A DNA stretch of 64,000 nucleotides. Source: Aquibacillus koreensis. Its GTDB lineage: Bacteria; Bacillota; Bacilli; Bacillales; Amphibacillaceae. The stretch covers positions 57,373 to 121,372 of the forward strand of contig NZ_JAOALK010000008.1 in assembly GCF_025154055.1 (NCBI RefSeq). Reading direction: 5' to 3'. The position numbers and the translations under genes were made by a program. Shown piece by piece: positions 12,239 to 20,704 of this stretch (within the stretch, counting starts at the first letter, position 1; each line of letters starts with the position of its first letter). The notes beneath the pieces were generated by a model that was not told the origin of the DNA, did no database searches, and worked only from the letters and a program-made list of their open reading frames with translations.

Positions 12239-12686
12239 TAATGCAAAGATGATGAGGGAATACAACGCAAGCGGTCATGGGGTACCTTATTTTCTTGTAT
12301 TTGACCAATTTTGAATCTGAACGGCCATACAGTACGCTTTTTAATAATATGCCATCAAAATCGATGAAATTAGGGCAAATAACGGATCTTGTGACCTCGA
12401 AAATTTAGTAATTTTGAATAATAGCCAAATAACGGATCTCATGACCGCCAAGATTACTTAGAATTCTGAGCGGCTATGAGAGACCTTATTTTCCTATTTT
12501 AGGCCAATTTAAAATCTAAGCGGCTATACAGTGCGCTATTTTAGTAAGATGCCCACGTAATCAATGAAATCAGCGCAAATAACGGATCTGGTAGCCGCTA
12601 AAATAATATAAACTAAGATTTCAGACTAATAACGGATCTCATAGCCGCGAAAATCGACCATAGATTAGCGGCTGCTATAGTTACTG
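12239..12686. repeat. Palindromic repeat element, copy A (two tandem 200-bp units)
   Basis: Gene-free stretch with strong internal order. Two units repeat with a 199-200 bp period. Each has four arms of one 22-23-nt motif: two direct, then two inverted. Unit 1 arms lie at 12271-12293, 12321-12342, 12377-12399 and 12427-12448; unit 2 arms at 12470-12492, 12520-12542, 12577-12598 and 12627-12648. The arm reads roughly GCGGYYATGAGATCCGTTAT. Each unit is therefore a long imperfect palindrome. The whole element recurs in inverted orientation at 55782-56230. No reading frame or transposase is present and I do not recognise a named family. Confidence 0.85.
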
Positions 12687-12772
12687 CGCATTTTACATCA
12701 ACTGCGAATGAAAATAATATTAACGTACTATTTATTTTGTGTGATACAAAAGGTATGTAAATAGTGATATTG

Positions 12773-12801
12773 TTGCATAATATTTAATCCTGTGGTATAT
12801 T
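12773..12801 (+). promoter_or_regulatory. Sigma-A promoter of the rimP-nusA-infB operon
   Basis: TTGCAT (12773-12778), 17-bp spacer, TATATT (12796-12801), with TGG immediately before the -10 (extended -10). Predicted start near 12808. It lies 290 bp upstream of rimP, leaving a long structured leader. Confidence 0.65.
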
Positions 12802-12807
12802 TTGTAT

Positions 12808-12970
12808 TGGTAAGCAAAGATACGGTGTAAAGAAAGAGTGGGGAAACCCACTCTTTCTTGTTACCTATGTTCTTTTTGGCCTGTACCTGTCGCAGCCAAA
12901 AGAAAGATCCCTGAATTAGGATGGAAGCTAATGAGTTCCCTTGCCGAAGTCAACATGGCAAGGGTTTTAT
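12808..12970 (+). ncRNA. Structured leader or small RNA with attenuator, upstream of rimP-nusA
   Basis: About 160 nt from the predicted start to an intrinsic terminator. It contains GGTAA/TTACC (12809-12813 with 12861-12865) enclosing a 13-bp perfect stem (12830-12842 with 12847-12859) capped by a GAAA tetraloop. A second hairpin follows (about 12870-12880 with 12895-12904), and then the terminator stem CCCTTGCC/GGCAAGGG (12938-12945 with 12957-12964) with TTTTAT. It matches no riboswitch class I can name. From memory, the B. subtilis nusA operon leader carries a NusA-dependent terminator used for autoregulation; that role is the most likely here. Confidence 0.55.
12938..12970 (+). terminator. 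Intrinsic terminator/attenuator in the rimP leader
   Basis: An 8-bp perfect stem with an 11-nt loop is followed by the interrupted tract TTTTAT. It lies 119 bp before the rimP start and downstream of the only good promoter, so it must be read through for operon expression unless another promoter exists. Confidence 0.7.
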
Positions 12971-13088
12971 AATTATCTAATTTACATATGGATGAAATGA
13001 AAGATGTTTAATTGAACATACTATGGACAAAAACAACTCACCATTAGGTTCATCATTCTTATGATCTTTGATAAAGGAGGGAATAAAA

Positions 13089-13562
13089 TTGAGTAATAAT
13101 GTAACTGAAAAGACAGAGGAATTAGTTCTTCCAATTTTAGAACGATTGGATTTAGAGTTAGTAGACATTGAATTTGAAAAAGAAGGTAAAAATTGGTTTT
13201 TACGAGTATTTGTTGATAAAACAGGTGGCGTAGATATTGAGGAGTGCGGGCAAGTATCGGAACAGTTAAGTGAAAAATTAGATGCTGAAGATCCAGTTAC
13301 GTTCCCTTATTTCTTAGAAGTTTCATCTCCTGGTGTAGAACGTCCACTAAAAAAGAAGAAGGATTTTGAAAATAATATTGGTAATAACGTTTACGTGAAA
13401 TTATATGAACCACTACATGATTCTAAAGAATTTGAAGGTGTTTTGAAATCTTATGAAGATGAAGTTGCAGTCTTAGAAATTAAAATAAAAACGCGTAAAA
13501 AAGAAATTGAAATTCCTTTTGACAAAATTGCAAAAGCTCGATTAGCAGTTACTTTTAACTAA
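13089..13562 (+). CDS. rimP: Ribosome maturation factor RimP
   Basis: Assists maturation of the 30S subunit; family of about 150-160 residues, 157 here. The conserved segments LELVDIEFEKEG, LRVFVDK and EVSSPGVERPLK are present, with an Sm-like C-terminal domain. I choose TTG 13089, which has AAGGAGG at 13074-13080 with 8-nt spacing; the longer in-frame TTG at 13068 lies before that site. It is the first gene of the rimP-nusA-ylxR-ylxQ-infB-ylxP-rbfA operon. The -35 hexamer of its promoter lies 87 bp past the end of repeat element A. Confidence 0.94.
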   Translation: MSNNVTEKTEELVLPILERLDLELVDIEFEKEGKNWFLRVFVDKTGGVDIEECGQVSEQLSEKLDAEDPVTFPYFLEVSSPGVERPLKKKKDFENNIGNNVYVKLYEPLHDSKEFEGVLKSYEDEVAVLEIKIKTRKKEIEIPFDKIAKARLAVTFN

Positions 13563-13575
13563 AGGGGGAAAAATT

Positions 13576-14685
13576 GTGAGCAGTGAGCTGTTTGAAGCCA
13601 TTCAGTACTTAGAAAAAGAGAAAGGCATAAATAAGGAAGTTTTGTTGGAAGCGTTGGAAGCAGCACTTATTTCTGCCTACAAGAAGAACTTTAAATCAGC
13701 AACGAATGTAAGAGTTGATTTAAATGAAACAACAGGTAGTATGCATGTGTTTGCTAGAAAAGATATAGTTGAAGAAGTGGAAGATAAGCAACAACAAGTT
13801 TCACTTGAAGAAGCAAAACAAATCAATCCTACTTATGATTTAGGAGATGTTATTGAAGTAGAAGTAACGCCAAAGGACTTTGGACGAATAGCTGCTCAAG
13901 CAGCAAAACAAGTAGTTACACAAAGAGTCAGAGAAGCTGAACGTGGTGTAATCTTTAGCGAATATATTGATCGAGAAGAAGACGTTATGACAGGCATCAT
14001 CCAAAGAAAAGATCCACGATTTATCTATGTACACTTAGGTAAAATCGAAGCAAAACTGCCTGAGACTGAGCAGATGTCTGTAGAACAATATAATGTTCAC
14101 GATCGTATAAAAGTATTCGTTACAAAAGTTGAAAATACAAATAAAGGTCCTCAGGTCTATGTTTCAAGAACACACCCTGGACTATTAAAAAGATTATTTG
14201 AGATGGAAGTTCCCGAAATATATGATGGTACAGTTGAAATCAAGTCTGTTGCTAGAGAAGCTGGAGACCGTTCTAAGATTTCGGTATATGCGGACAATCC
14301 AGAGATTGATCCTGTAGGATCATGTGTTGGACAACGTGGCCAACGAGTTCAAACTATTGTTAATGAACTAAAAGGGGAAAAGATAGATATTGTAGAATGG
14401 TCGGAGGACCCAGTTGTCTACGTATCTAACGCTTTAAGTCCATCTAAAGTAGTGAAGGTCTTAGTGAATGAAGAAGAGAAAGCAACAACCGTCATTGTAC
14501 CGGACTATCAACTTTCATTAGCGATCGGCAAAAGGGGACAGAATGCTCGTTTAGCTGCAAAGCTTACCGGGTGGAAAATAGATATTAAGAGTGAGTCAGA
14601 AGCTAGAAATGATGGCTTATTGACAAATGAAGATACCTTAGAGAATGATACTTATTCTGACATTGATGAAGACCTGTTTGAATAA
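13576..14685 (+). CDS. nusA: Transcription termination/antitermination factor NusA
   Basis: RNA polymerase-bound elongation factor that promotes pausing and intrinsic termination and takes part in rRNA antitermination. It has 369 residues, the short Gram-positive form without the C-terminal acidic repeats of E. coli. The N-terminal RNAP-binding domain (about 1-125), S1 domain (about 130-200) and two KH domains ([15 protein letters not shown] and [19 protein letters not shown]) are visible. It starts at GTG 13576 with AAAGGGGG upstream, 13 bases after rimP. Confidence 0.97.
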   Translation: MSSELFEAIQYLEKEKGINKEVLLEALEAALISAYKKNFKSATNVRVDLNETTGSMHVFARKDIVEEVEDKQQQVSLEEAKQINPTYDLGDVIEVEVTPKDFGRIAAQAAKQVVTQRVREAERGVIFSEYIDREEDVMTGIIQRKDPRFIYVHLGKIEAKLPETEQMSVEQYNVHDRIKVFVTKVENTNKGPQVYVSRTHPGLLKRLFEMEVPEIYDGTVEIKSVAREAGDRSKISVYADNPEIDPVGSCVGQRGQRVQTIVNELKGEKIDIVEWSEDPVVYVSNALSPSKVVKVLVNEEEKATTVIVPDYQLSLAIGKRGQNARLAAKLTGWKIDIKSESEARNDGLLTNEDTLENDTYSDIDEDLFE

Positions 14686-14697
14686 GGAGGTAATCAA

Positions 14698-14979
14698 ATG
14701 CCAAATAAAAATAAAAAGGTGCCGCTTAGAAAATGCGTGATTACGCAGGAAATGAAGCCCAAAAAAGAACTCATACGAATTGTTCGTAATAAAGATGGCG
14801 AAGTTTTTGTGGATCAAACTGGTAAGAAGAATGGAAGAGGTGCTTACGTATCAAGAGATACTGCTGTTGTTGAGAAAGCACAGAAAAGTAAAGCATTAGA
14901 CCGGCATTTAAATGCGAATATTCAAGAGTCGATCTATGAAGAATTAAAGTTAGTGATAGAGGGTAAGAACATTGAATAA
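14698..14979 (+). CDS. ylxR: YlxR/RnpM family RNA-binding protein
   Basis: Small basic protein of 93 residues with the DUF448 fold: the RKCVITQEMKPKKELIRIV start and the GRGAYVSRD motif are present. In B. subtilis YlxR (RnpM) has been linked to RNase P regulation and to gene expression responding to glucose. A good AAGGAGG site precedes ATG 14698, 12 bases after nusA. It overlaps ylxQ by 8 bases, indicating coupled translation inside the nusA-infB operon. Confidence 0.92.
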   Translation: MPNKNKKVPLRKCVITQEMKPKKELIRIVRNKDGEVFVDQTGKKNGRGAYVSRDTAVVEKAQKSKALDRHLNANIQESIYEELKLVIEGKNIE

Positions 14980-15277
14980 TGGAAAACAATATTTAAATAT
15001 TTTAGGTCTAGCTATGCGTGCAAGAAAGTGTACATTAGGTGAAGAGTCTATTATCCGAGATATCCAAAAACGAAAAGCGAAATTAATTTTGTTAGCAAAC
15101 GACACAGGGCAACAGACAAGGAAAAAAATTACGGATAAGTGTCAGTCTTACAATATTCCTTTACGAGTGGTGGATGATCGAGATACACTTTCACAAGCTA
15201 TAGGTAAATCTGGTAGAGTAGCAATTGCAATTTTGGATGGAGGTTTCGCCCAAAAAATAATATCGTTACTCGATTAA
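14972..15277 (+). CDS. ylxQ: L7Ae-family ribosomal-like protein YlxQ
   Basis: Protein of 101 residues of the L7Ae/L30e/S12e/Gadd45 RNA-binding fold, which binds kink-turn RNAs in related proteins. The [14 protein letters not shown] start and the [11 protein letters not shown] segment are typical. It starts at TTG 14972, overlapping the end of ylxR by 8 bases; AGAGGGTAAG inside ylxR serves as ribosome binding site. It is co-transcribed with nusA and infB. Its exact role in the cell is not settled. Confidence 0.9.
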   Translation: MNNGKQYLNILGLAMRARKCTLGEESIIRDIQKRKAKLILLANDTGQQTRKKITDKCQSYNIPLRVVDDRDTLSQAIGKSGRVAIAILDGGFAQKIISLLD

Positions 15278-15297
15278 ATCTATTCGGGGGTGAACGT

Positions 15298-17442
15298 ATG
15301 AGTAAAACACGTGTTTACGAATATGCAAAAGAACATAACATATCTAGTAAAGCAGTTATTGATAAATTAAAAGAATTAAACATTGAAGTATCTAATCATA
15401 TGTCAACTATTTCAGATGAAACGACAAAGAAATTAAACGAAGTATTTGATAAGAAACAAGATAAAGGTGCTCAGGTTAAACAAGTAAATCAGAATACGAA
15501 ACCAAAATCCGATAAAAAAGAAGGTAAATATAAAACGAATACAAATACTGCAAAACCTAATACAAACAACATAAATCATGCTAAGGGTAAAAAGAATAAG
15601 AAACATAACAATAATAATAACAATAGCCAAAATCAAAACAATCAACAGTCTAATCCGAAAAAAGAAAGTGCTCCTAAAAAAGAAGAATCGCCATCTAAAA
15701 TTACCTACACTGGTTCACTTACAGTTGGGGAATTAGCGGAAAAATTAGGCAAAGATGCAAGTGAAATAATTAAAAAGTTAATGTTCTTAGGTGTAATGGC
15801 AACGAAAAACCAAGATCTAAATGAAGAGTCAATCGAACTAATTTGTGCAGAATATGACGTTGAAGTAGAGCAAGAGATTGAAGTTGATGAAAATGATTTA
15901 GATCAATATATTGCTGAAGACAAAGAAGAAGATTTAATTGAACGACCTGCAGTTGTTACGATTATGGGACACGTTGACCATGGTAAAACAACGCTTCTTG
16001 ATTCCATTCGTGACACAAAGGTAACGGAAGGTGAGGCTGGCGGGATTACGCAACATATCGGTGCTTACCAAATCACGAATAAAGGTAAAAAGATTACATT
16101 CCTTGATACACCTGGTCACGCCGCATTTACAAGCATGCGTTCTCGTGGTGCGCAAGTAACAGATATCGCTATTCTCGTTGTTGCAGCAGATGATGGTGTA
16201 ATGCCACAAACAGTCGAAGCAATTAACCATGCAAAAGCTGCAGAAGTACCAATTATTATTGCTGTGAACAAAATGGATAAAGAAGGTGCAAATCCTGACC
16301 GTGTTATGCAGGAGTTAACAGAGCACCAACTTGTTCCAGAAGATTGGGGCGGAGATACCATCTTCGTTCAACTATCTGCTATTAAACGTGAAGGTATTGA
16401 TGACCTAATCGAAATGATCCAATTAGTAGCTGAAGTAGAAGAACTAAAAGCAAATCCAAACCGTAATGCGAGTGGAACTGTTATTGAAGCCCAACTCGAT
16501 AAAGGCAGAGGATCTGTAGCTACTTTATTAGTACAAAACGGTACACTTAAAGTCGGGGATCCAATCGTTGTTGGTAACACGTTCGGTCGAGTTCGTGCAA
16601 TGGTTAATGACTTAGGTAGACGAGTGAAAGAGGCTGGTCCATCGACACCTGTTGAAATTACGGGTTTAAATGAGGTTCCGCAAGCTGGAGATCAATTTAC
16701 TGTTTTTGATGATGAGAAGAAAGCACGCCAAGTTGGTGAAGCACGTCAACAAAAAGAAATTGAAGTAAAGCGTGGAGATAAAGCTCGTGTTAGCTTAGAT
16801 GATTTATTTGAACAGATAAAGCAAGGTGAAGTAAAAGATATTAACTTAATATTAAAAGCAGATGTTCAAGGTTCTGCGGAAGCATTAGCATCATCTTTAG
16901 AAAAAATTGATGTTGAAGGTGTTAAGGTACGAATTATCCACACTGGTGTAGGTGCAATAACAGAATCTGATATCATTTTAGCTTCAGCATCAAATGGAAT
17001 CGTAATAGGGTTTAATGTAAGGCCAGATGTAAATGCTAAGAAAGCTGCGGAAGCAGAAAATGTAGATGTCCGTCTACACCGTATTATTTATAAAGTAATT
17101 GAAGAAATTGAATCTGCGATGAAGGGAATGCTAGATCCTGAATTCGAAGAAAAAGTAATTGGTCAAGCAGAAGTGCGCGAAATCTTTAAAGTTTCTAAAA
17201 TCGGTACCATTGCTGGAAGTTATGTTACAGATGGTAAACTTACGCGTGATGCTGGTGTTAGAGTGATTAGAGACGGCATTGTCATCTACGAGGGTGAGAT
17301 TGATACACTTAAACGTTTCAAAGATGATGTAAAAGAAGTAGCGCAAAATTATGAGTGTGGAATCACAGTTCAAAACTTTAATGATATTAAAGAAGGCGAC
17401 GTATTCGAAGCGTATGTCATGGAAGAGATTAAACGCACATGA
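15298..17442 (+). CDS. infB: Translation initiation factor IF-2
   Basis: GTPase that places fMet-tRNA on the 30S subunit and promotes subunit joining. It has 714 residues. There is an N-terminal IF2N domain ([20 protein letters not shown]), then a low-complexity Lys/Asn-rich linker (about 55-135) with a run of six asparagines, a second IF2N domain, and the G domain with GHVDHGKTT (about 224), DTPGHAAF (about 268) and NKMD (about 322), followed by domains II-IV. ATG 15298 follows GGGGGTGAA. Its stop overlaps the ylxP start by 4 bases. Confidence 0.97.
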   Translation: MSKTRVYEYAKEHNISSKAVIDKLKELNIEVSNHMSTISDETTKKLNEVFDKKQDKGAQVKQVNQNTKPKSDKKEGKYKTNTNTAKPNTNNINHAKGKKNKKHNNNNNNSQNQNNQQSNPKKESAPKKEESPSKITYTGSLTVGELAEKLGKDASEIIKKLMFLGVMATKNQDLNEESIELICAEYDVEVEQEIEVDENDLDQYIAEDKEEDLIERPAVVTIMGHVDHGKTTLLDSIRDTKVTEGEAGGITQHIGAYQITNKGKKITFLDTPGHAAFTSMRSRGAQVTDIAILVVAADDGVMPQTVEAINHAKAAEVPIIIAVNKMDKEGANPDRVMQELTEHQLVPEDWGGDTIFVQLSAIKREGIDDLIEMIQLVAEVEELKANPNRNASGTVIEAQLDKGRGSVATLLVQNGTLKVGDPIVVGNTFGRVRAMVNDLGRRVKEAGPSTPVEITGLNEVPQAGDQFTVFDDEKKARQVGEARQQKEIEVKRGDKARVSLDDLFEQIKQGEVKDINLILKADVQGSAEALASSLEKIDVEGVKVRIIHTGVGAITESDIILASASNGIVIGFNVRPDVNAKKAAEAENVDVRLHRIIYKVIEEIESAMKGMLDPEFEEKVIGQAEVREIFKVSKIGTIAGSYVTDGKLTRDAGVRVIRDGIVIYEGEIDTLKRFKDDVKEVAQNYECGITVQNFNDIKEGDVFEAYVMEEIKRT

Positions 17443-17717
17443 TTTTGTTGGCCGAAGTAGAGTGTTTGATTTATGACGCGCAATCCTTGAAGCAAAAAAG
17501 ATCTGTTGTAAAAAGTATAATAACGAGAATACAAAATGATTATAATATTGCTATAAGTGAAATTAACTATCAAGATTTGTGGCAACGAACACAGTTCGGT
17601 CTAGTAACGATTTCAAGTGATAAGGTTCAATCGGAAAGGGTGATTCATCAAGCACTTCGCTTGATTGACTCTTTTCCTGAAATTGAACGAACTACAACAA
17701 ATCTCGAATGGGTATAA
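17439..17717 (+). CDS. ylxP: DUF503 protein YlxP
   Basis: Small protein of 92 residues of the DUF503 family, found between infB and rbfA in many Firmicutes. The [23 protein letters not shown] segment (residues 5 onward) and the late FPEIERTT stretch fit the family. The ATGA overlap with infB shows translational coupling. Function is not established; its position suggests a role in ribosome assembly or function. Confidence 0.88.
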   Translation: MILLAEVECLIYDAQSLKQKRSVVKSIITRIQNDYNIAISEINYQDLWQRTQFGLVTISSDKVQSERVIHQALRLIDSFPEIERTTTNLEWV

Positions 17718-17781
17718 TAATAATCCGTTCCAAGTATTGAATGTGATAACATTCCCTCAATTTTTGAAGAGGTGGTCGTTC

Positions 17782-18138
17782 ATGAGTGATTTACGTGCAA
17801 ACCGTGTAGGCGAACAAATGAAGAAAGAATTAGGAGATATTATCAGTAGAAAAATCAAAGATCCACGTGTTGGATTCGTCACAGTTACTGATGTTGAGGT
17901 GACTGGCGACCTTCAACAGGCAAAGGTATATATTTCAGTTCTAGGTGAAGAAAAGCAAAAACAAGATACTTTAATAGGTCTTGCTAAAGCAAAAGGATTT
18001 ATGCGATCAGAGATAGGTAAAAGGATCCGCTTAAGAAAAACACCAGAATTATTGTTTGAATTTGATGAAGCGATTGAAAAAGGAAATAGAATAGAACATA
18101 TTTTACGCGAGCTAAACAGCTCTCAAGATGAAGTATGA
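17782..18138 (+). CDS. rbfA: Ribosome-binding factor A
   Basis: KH-fold factor for late 30S maturation, acting on the 16S 5' end, and needed for growth in the cold in many bacteria. It has 118 residues. [17 protein letters not shown] at the N-terminus and [20 protein letters not shown] are near-diagnostic. I use ATG 17782, with GAAGAGGTGG upstream; the frame is open upstream to 17665, but that would overlap ylxP and lacks family support. It is the last gene of the nusA-infB operon, with a terminator 18 bp beyond. Confidence 0.94.
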   Translation: MSDLRANRVGEQMKKELGDIISRKIKDPRVGFVTVTDVEVTGDLQQAKVYISVLGEEKQKQDTLIGLAKAKGFMRSEIGKRIRLRKTPELLFEFDEAIEKGNRIEHILRELNSSQDEV

Positions 18139-18155
18139 TTCTATTCTCATGGATG

Positions 18156-18188
18156 AAACCCTTGTATTAAAATTAAACAAGGGTTTTA
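18156..18188 (+). terminator. Intrinsic terminator after rbfA
   Basis: A 10-bp perfect stem AAACCCTTGT/ACAAGGGTTT with an 11-nt loop is followed by a short T run. The stem core matches the terminators after proS and ylzJ. Confidence 0.8.
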
Positions 18189-18234
18189 TCTGTGTACAAA
18201 ACTAATTTTAACTGTGAATTTGGAGGTTAAAGCC

Positions 18235-19155
18235 ATGGATGGAATTCTCCCGTTATGGAAGCCAAAAGGATTTACATCTCATGATTGTGTGATGAAAGTT
18301 CGACGATTATATAAAACAAAGAAGGTAGGTCATACTGGAACCCTTGATCCAGAAGTAGAAGGTGTGTTACCAATTTGTATAGGACAAGCTACAAAAATTG
18401 TTCCCTTTTTAACGGATACAAATAAAACGTATATAGCGGAAGCGACCATTGGTTTCTCTACTGAAACAGAGGATAGCCATGGATCCGTTATTGATAAAGT
18501 TGCATTAACAACTCCAATCACAAGTTCCATGATTGAATCTGTACTAAAAGAATACCAGGGAACAATAACTCAAGTTCCTCCCATGTATTCTGCTGTCAAA
18601 GTGAATGGTAAAAAACTGTATGAATATGCACGTGAAGGAAAAGAAGTGGAGAGGCCAAACCGGAAAGTGTTTATAAAAGAACTAGAGCTTCTTACTACAA
18701 GTGAGCCTACGATTCATCAAACACAGCCTTTTACTTTTCGGGTTGTTTGTTCGAAGGGGACATATATCCGAACGTTATGTGTTGATATCGGTAAAGCCTT
18801 AGGGTATCCTGCACATATGTCAGAATTAGAGCGTACGCAGACAGGTAGTTTTGATAAATCTAACACGGTTACATTTGGTCAAATAGAAGAGGCGGTCGAA
18901 AATGGCAAAGAGGAAGAGCTTTTATCACCAATGAAAAAAGGGGTAGACCATCTTGATGTTCTTCACATAGATGATCCCTTACTTTTTAAAGTGAAAAATG
19001 GTCAAAAATTGCCTTTACCTTCACCTTTACCTAAAACGAATCCATTTCAGGTACAACATCGTAATGAACTAGTAGCGATTTATCAGATCCACCCAACTAA
19101 TGAGGCTGAAATTAAGCCGTTAAGGATATTCCATACCAGTGTTGAAAGTAGGTGA
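18235..19155 (+). CDS. truB: tRNA pseudouridine-55 synthase
   Basis: Makes the universal pseudouridine 55 in the T-loop of tRNAs. It has 306 residues. The catalytic aspartate is D38 in HTGTLDPEVEGVLP, and the KxxGHTGTLDP and Y-x-R substrate motifs (GTYIRTLC) are present; the C-terminal PUA-like region is short. ATG 18235 is preceded by TTGGAGG at 18220-18226; an upstream in-frame start at 18214 lies before that site. The stop overlaps the ribosome binding site of ribF. Confidence 0.95.
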   Translation: MDGILPLWKPKGFTSHDCVMKVRRLYKTKKVGHTGTLDPEVEGVLPICIGQATKIVPFLTDTNKTYIAEATIGFSTETEDSHGSVIDKVALTTPITSSMIESVLKEYQGTITQVPPMYSAVKVNGKKLYEYAREGKEVERPNRKVFIKELELLTTSEPTIHQTQPFTFRVVCSKGTYIRTLCVDIGKALGYPAHMSELERTQTGSFDKSNTVTFGQIEEAVENGKEEELLSPMKKGVDHLDVLHIDDPLLFKVKNGQKLPLPSPLPKTNPFQVQHRNELVAIYQIHPTNEAEIKPLRIFHTSVESR

Positions 19156-19160
19156 AATGT

Positions 19161-20102
19161 ATGGAAGTAATGACTCTGACGTATCCTCTTGAAATAAATA
19201 CTGTTAAGTTACCAGAAGCGGTGGCTGCCATCGGTTTTTTTGATGGAATTCATAAAGGGCATCAAAAGGTCATTCAGGCTGCAAAACACCTTGCACAAAA
19301 GCAAAATAGACAAAGTGTTGTTATTACCTTTTTTCCTCACCCTTCTGTTGTTTTAAAAAGAGAAGAACAACGAATGGACTACTTAACTCCATTACGAGAA
19401 AAAGAAGAAATTTTAAGAGAGATGGGTATAGATAAATTATATATAATTACATTTAATGAACAACTTTCCAAATTAGACCCACAAGAATTTATTAACCATT
19501 TTATCGTTGGGCTTCACATTAAGCATCTCGTAACGGGGTTTGATTTCAGTTATGGATATAAAGGTAAGGGAACTACAGAAACAATTGTGAATCATGCAAA
19601 CGGGAATTTTGATTATACCATCATTCCTAAAGAAGAGAAAAATAACGAAAAAATAAGTTCAACTCTCATTAGGCAACACCTAAGGCAAGGCCAGATTAAA
19701 GAGATGAATGAACTGTTAGGAAGATGTTTCGCTATCCGAGGTAAAGTAATAAAAGGAGATCAACGAGGGAGAACAATTGGATACCCAACCGCAAATCTTG
19801 ACATAGAAGATAATTACTTTTTACCTAAAGTCGGAGTGTATGCTGTTACGGTAATTGTTGATGATGTTCGTTATCAAGGGATGGCAAACTTAGGGTATAA
19901 GCCTACCTTTAAAGATAATATGGAAAAGCCGTCGATTGAAGTGCATCTATTTGATTATAAAAATGATCTTTATGGTAAAGAATTAAAAATAGAGTGGCGA
20001 AACTACATACGTGACGAAATGAAGTTTGATCATATTGATCAGTTATTGAATCAAATCAAGCAAGATGAGATAGAAATCCGTAACTTTTTTGATGCAAAAT
20101 AA
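19161..20102 (+). CDS. ribF: Bifunctional riboflavin kinase / FAD synthetase
   Basis: Converts riboflavin to FMN and FMN to FAD. The N-terminal nucleotidyltransferase domain has GFFDGIHKGHQK (HxGH-type motif), and the C-terminal riboflavin kinase domain has GDQRGRTIGYPTANLD. It has 313 residues from ATG 19161, which sits 5 bases after AGGTGA; ATG 19170 is also possible and a GTG at 19152 is in frame. It follows truB by 5 bases and is translationally linked to it. There is no FMN riboswitch in front. Confidence 0.93.
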   Translation: MEVMTLTYPLEINTVKLPEAVAAIGFFDGIHKGHQKVIQAAKHLAQKQNRQSVVITFFPHPSVVLKREEQRMDYLTPLREKEEILREMGIDKLYIITFNEQLSKLDPQEFINHFIVGLHIKHLVTGFDFSYGYKGKGTTETIVNHANGNFDYTIIPKEEKNNEKISSTLIRQHLRQGQIKEMNELLGRCFAIRGKVIKGDQRGRTIGYPTANLDIEDNYFLPKVGVYAVTVIVDDVRYQGMANLGYKPTFKDNMEKPSIEVHLFDYKNDLYGKELKIEWRNYIRDEMKFDHIDQLLNQIKQDEIEIRNFFDAK

Positions 20103-20124
20103 TTCGGTGATTTTTGATTAAGAC

Positions 20125-20153
20125 TTGCTTTTTTAAGTGAAAAGGTGTAATCT
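20125..20153 (+). promoter_or_regulatory. Sigma-A promoter of rpsO
   Basis: TTGCTT (20125-20130), 17-bp spacer, TAATCT (20148-20153). Predicted start near 20160, giving a leader of about 79 nt. Confidence 0.55.
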
Positions 20154-20159
20154 TTAATA

Positions 20160-20238
20160 TGGAACCGTCCACTTGGCTATGCGAGACTCCGACGCTTGCT
20201 AGGGGAGCGGGGATTAACATTTTTAGGAGGTGAACAGG
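20160..20238 (+). ncRNA. Putative S15 autoregulatory leader of rpsO
   Basis: The leader can form GCGAG (20181-20185) with CTTGC (20195-20199). Loop bases CTCC (20187-20190) are free to pair with GGAG (20204-20207), which would make an H-type pseudoknot close to the ribosome binding site at 20225-20231. S15 is known to repress its own mRNA by binding structured leaders in E. coli and Geobacillus. The fold here is by eye only. Confidence 0.45.
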
Positions 20239-20508
20239 ATGGCACTTACACAAGAGCGTAAAAATGCGATCATCAATGAGTACAAAGTACACGATACAGA
20301 TACTGGTTCTCCAGAAGTACAAATCGCTGTCCTTACTGAGGAAATTACAACGCTAAACGAACACTTACGTGTTCACAAAAAAGATCACCACTCACGTCGT
20401 GGTCTATTGAAAATGGTAGGTAAACGTCGTAACTTATTAAACTACCTACGTAATAAAGACGTAACACGTTACCGTGATTTGATTCAAAAGCTAGGTTTAC
20501 GTCGTTAA
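20239..20508 (+). CDS. rpsO: 30S ribosomal protein S15
   Basis: Primary 16S-binding protein of 89 residues, the standard length. [19 protein letters not shown] and the [21 protein letters not shown] block are typical. ATG 20239 follows TAGGAGGTGA with good spacing; an in-frame ATG at 20230 sits on the ribosome binding site and is rejected. It is expressed from its own promoter, with a strong terminator after it, so rpsO and pnp are mainly separate units here. Confidence 0.98.
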   Translation: MALTQERKNAIINEYKVHDTDTGSPEVQIAVLTEEITTLNEHLRVHKKDHHSRRGLLKMVGKRRNLLNYLRNKDVTRYRDLIQKLGLRR

Positions 20509-20515
20509 TGTACTT

Positions 20516-20540
20516 AAAAGCGGGAGTATTCCCGCTTTTT
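20516..20540 (+). terminator. Intrinsic terminator after rpsO
   Basis: A 10-bp perfect stem (20516-20525 with 20530-20539) with a GTAT loop and T run. Confidence 0.9.
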
Positions 20541-20704
20541 CTGTACGTAAAAAAATGATTACATAGAGCATTTTATAGAGGAAATACTATGGAAATGAGA
20601 AAGATATAAGCTTACAACATTAATTCATAATTCTCATTTTATTGAACAACCTCTAATACAAGAGCACTATTTTATTCTTAAATTGAGAGGAGTACTACAA
20701 TTAT

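Noticed and set aside
12239..12686. CRISPR-like array
   Set aside because: The repeated motif alternates in orientation and the spacers are themselves repeated every 200 bp; no cas genes nearby.
12808..12970. Known riboswitch or T-box, 6S or tmRNA
   Set aside because: No T-box sequence, no purine, TPP, SAM, lysine, glycine or c-di-GMP core found; kept only as an unassigned structured leader.
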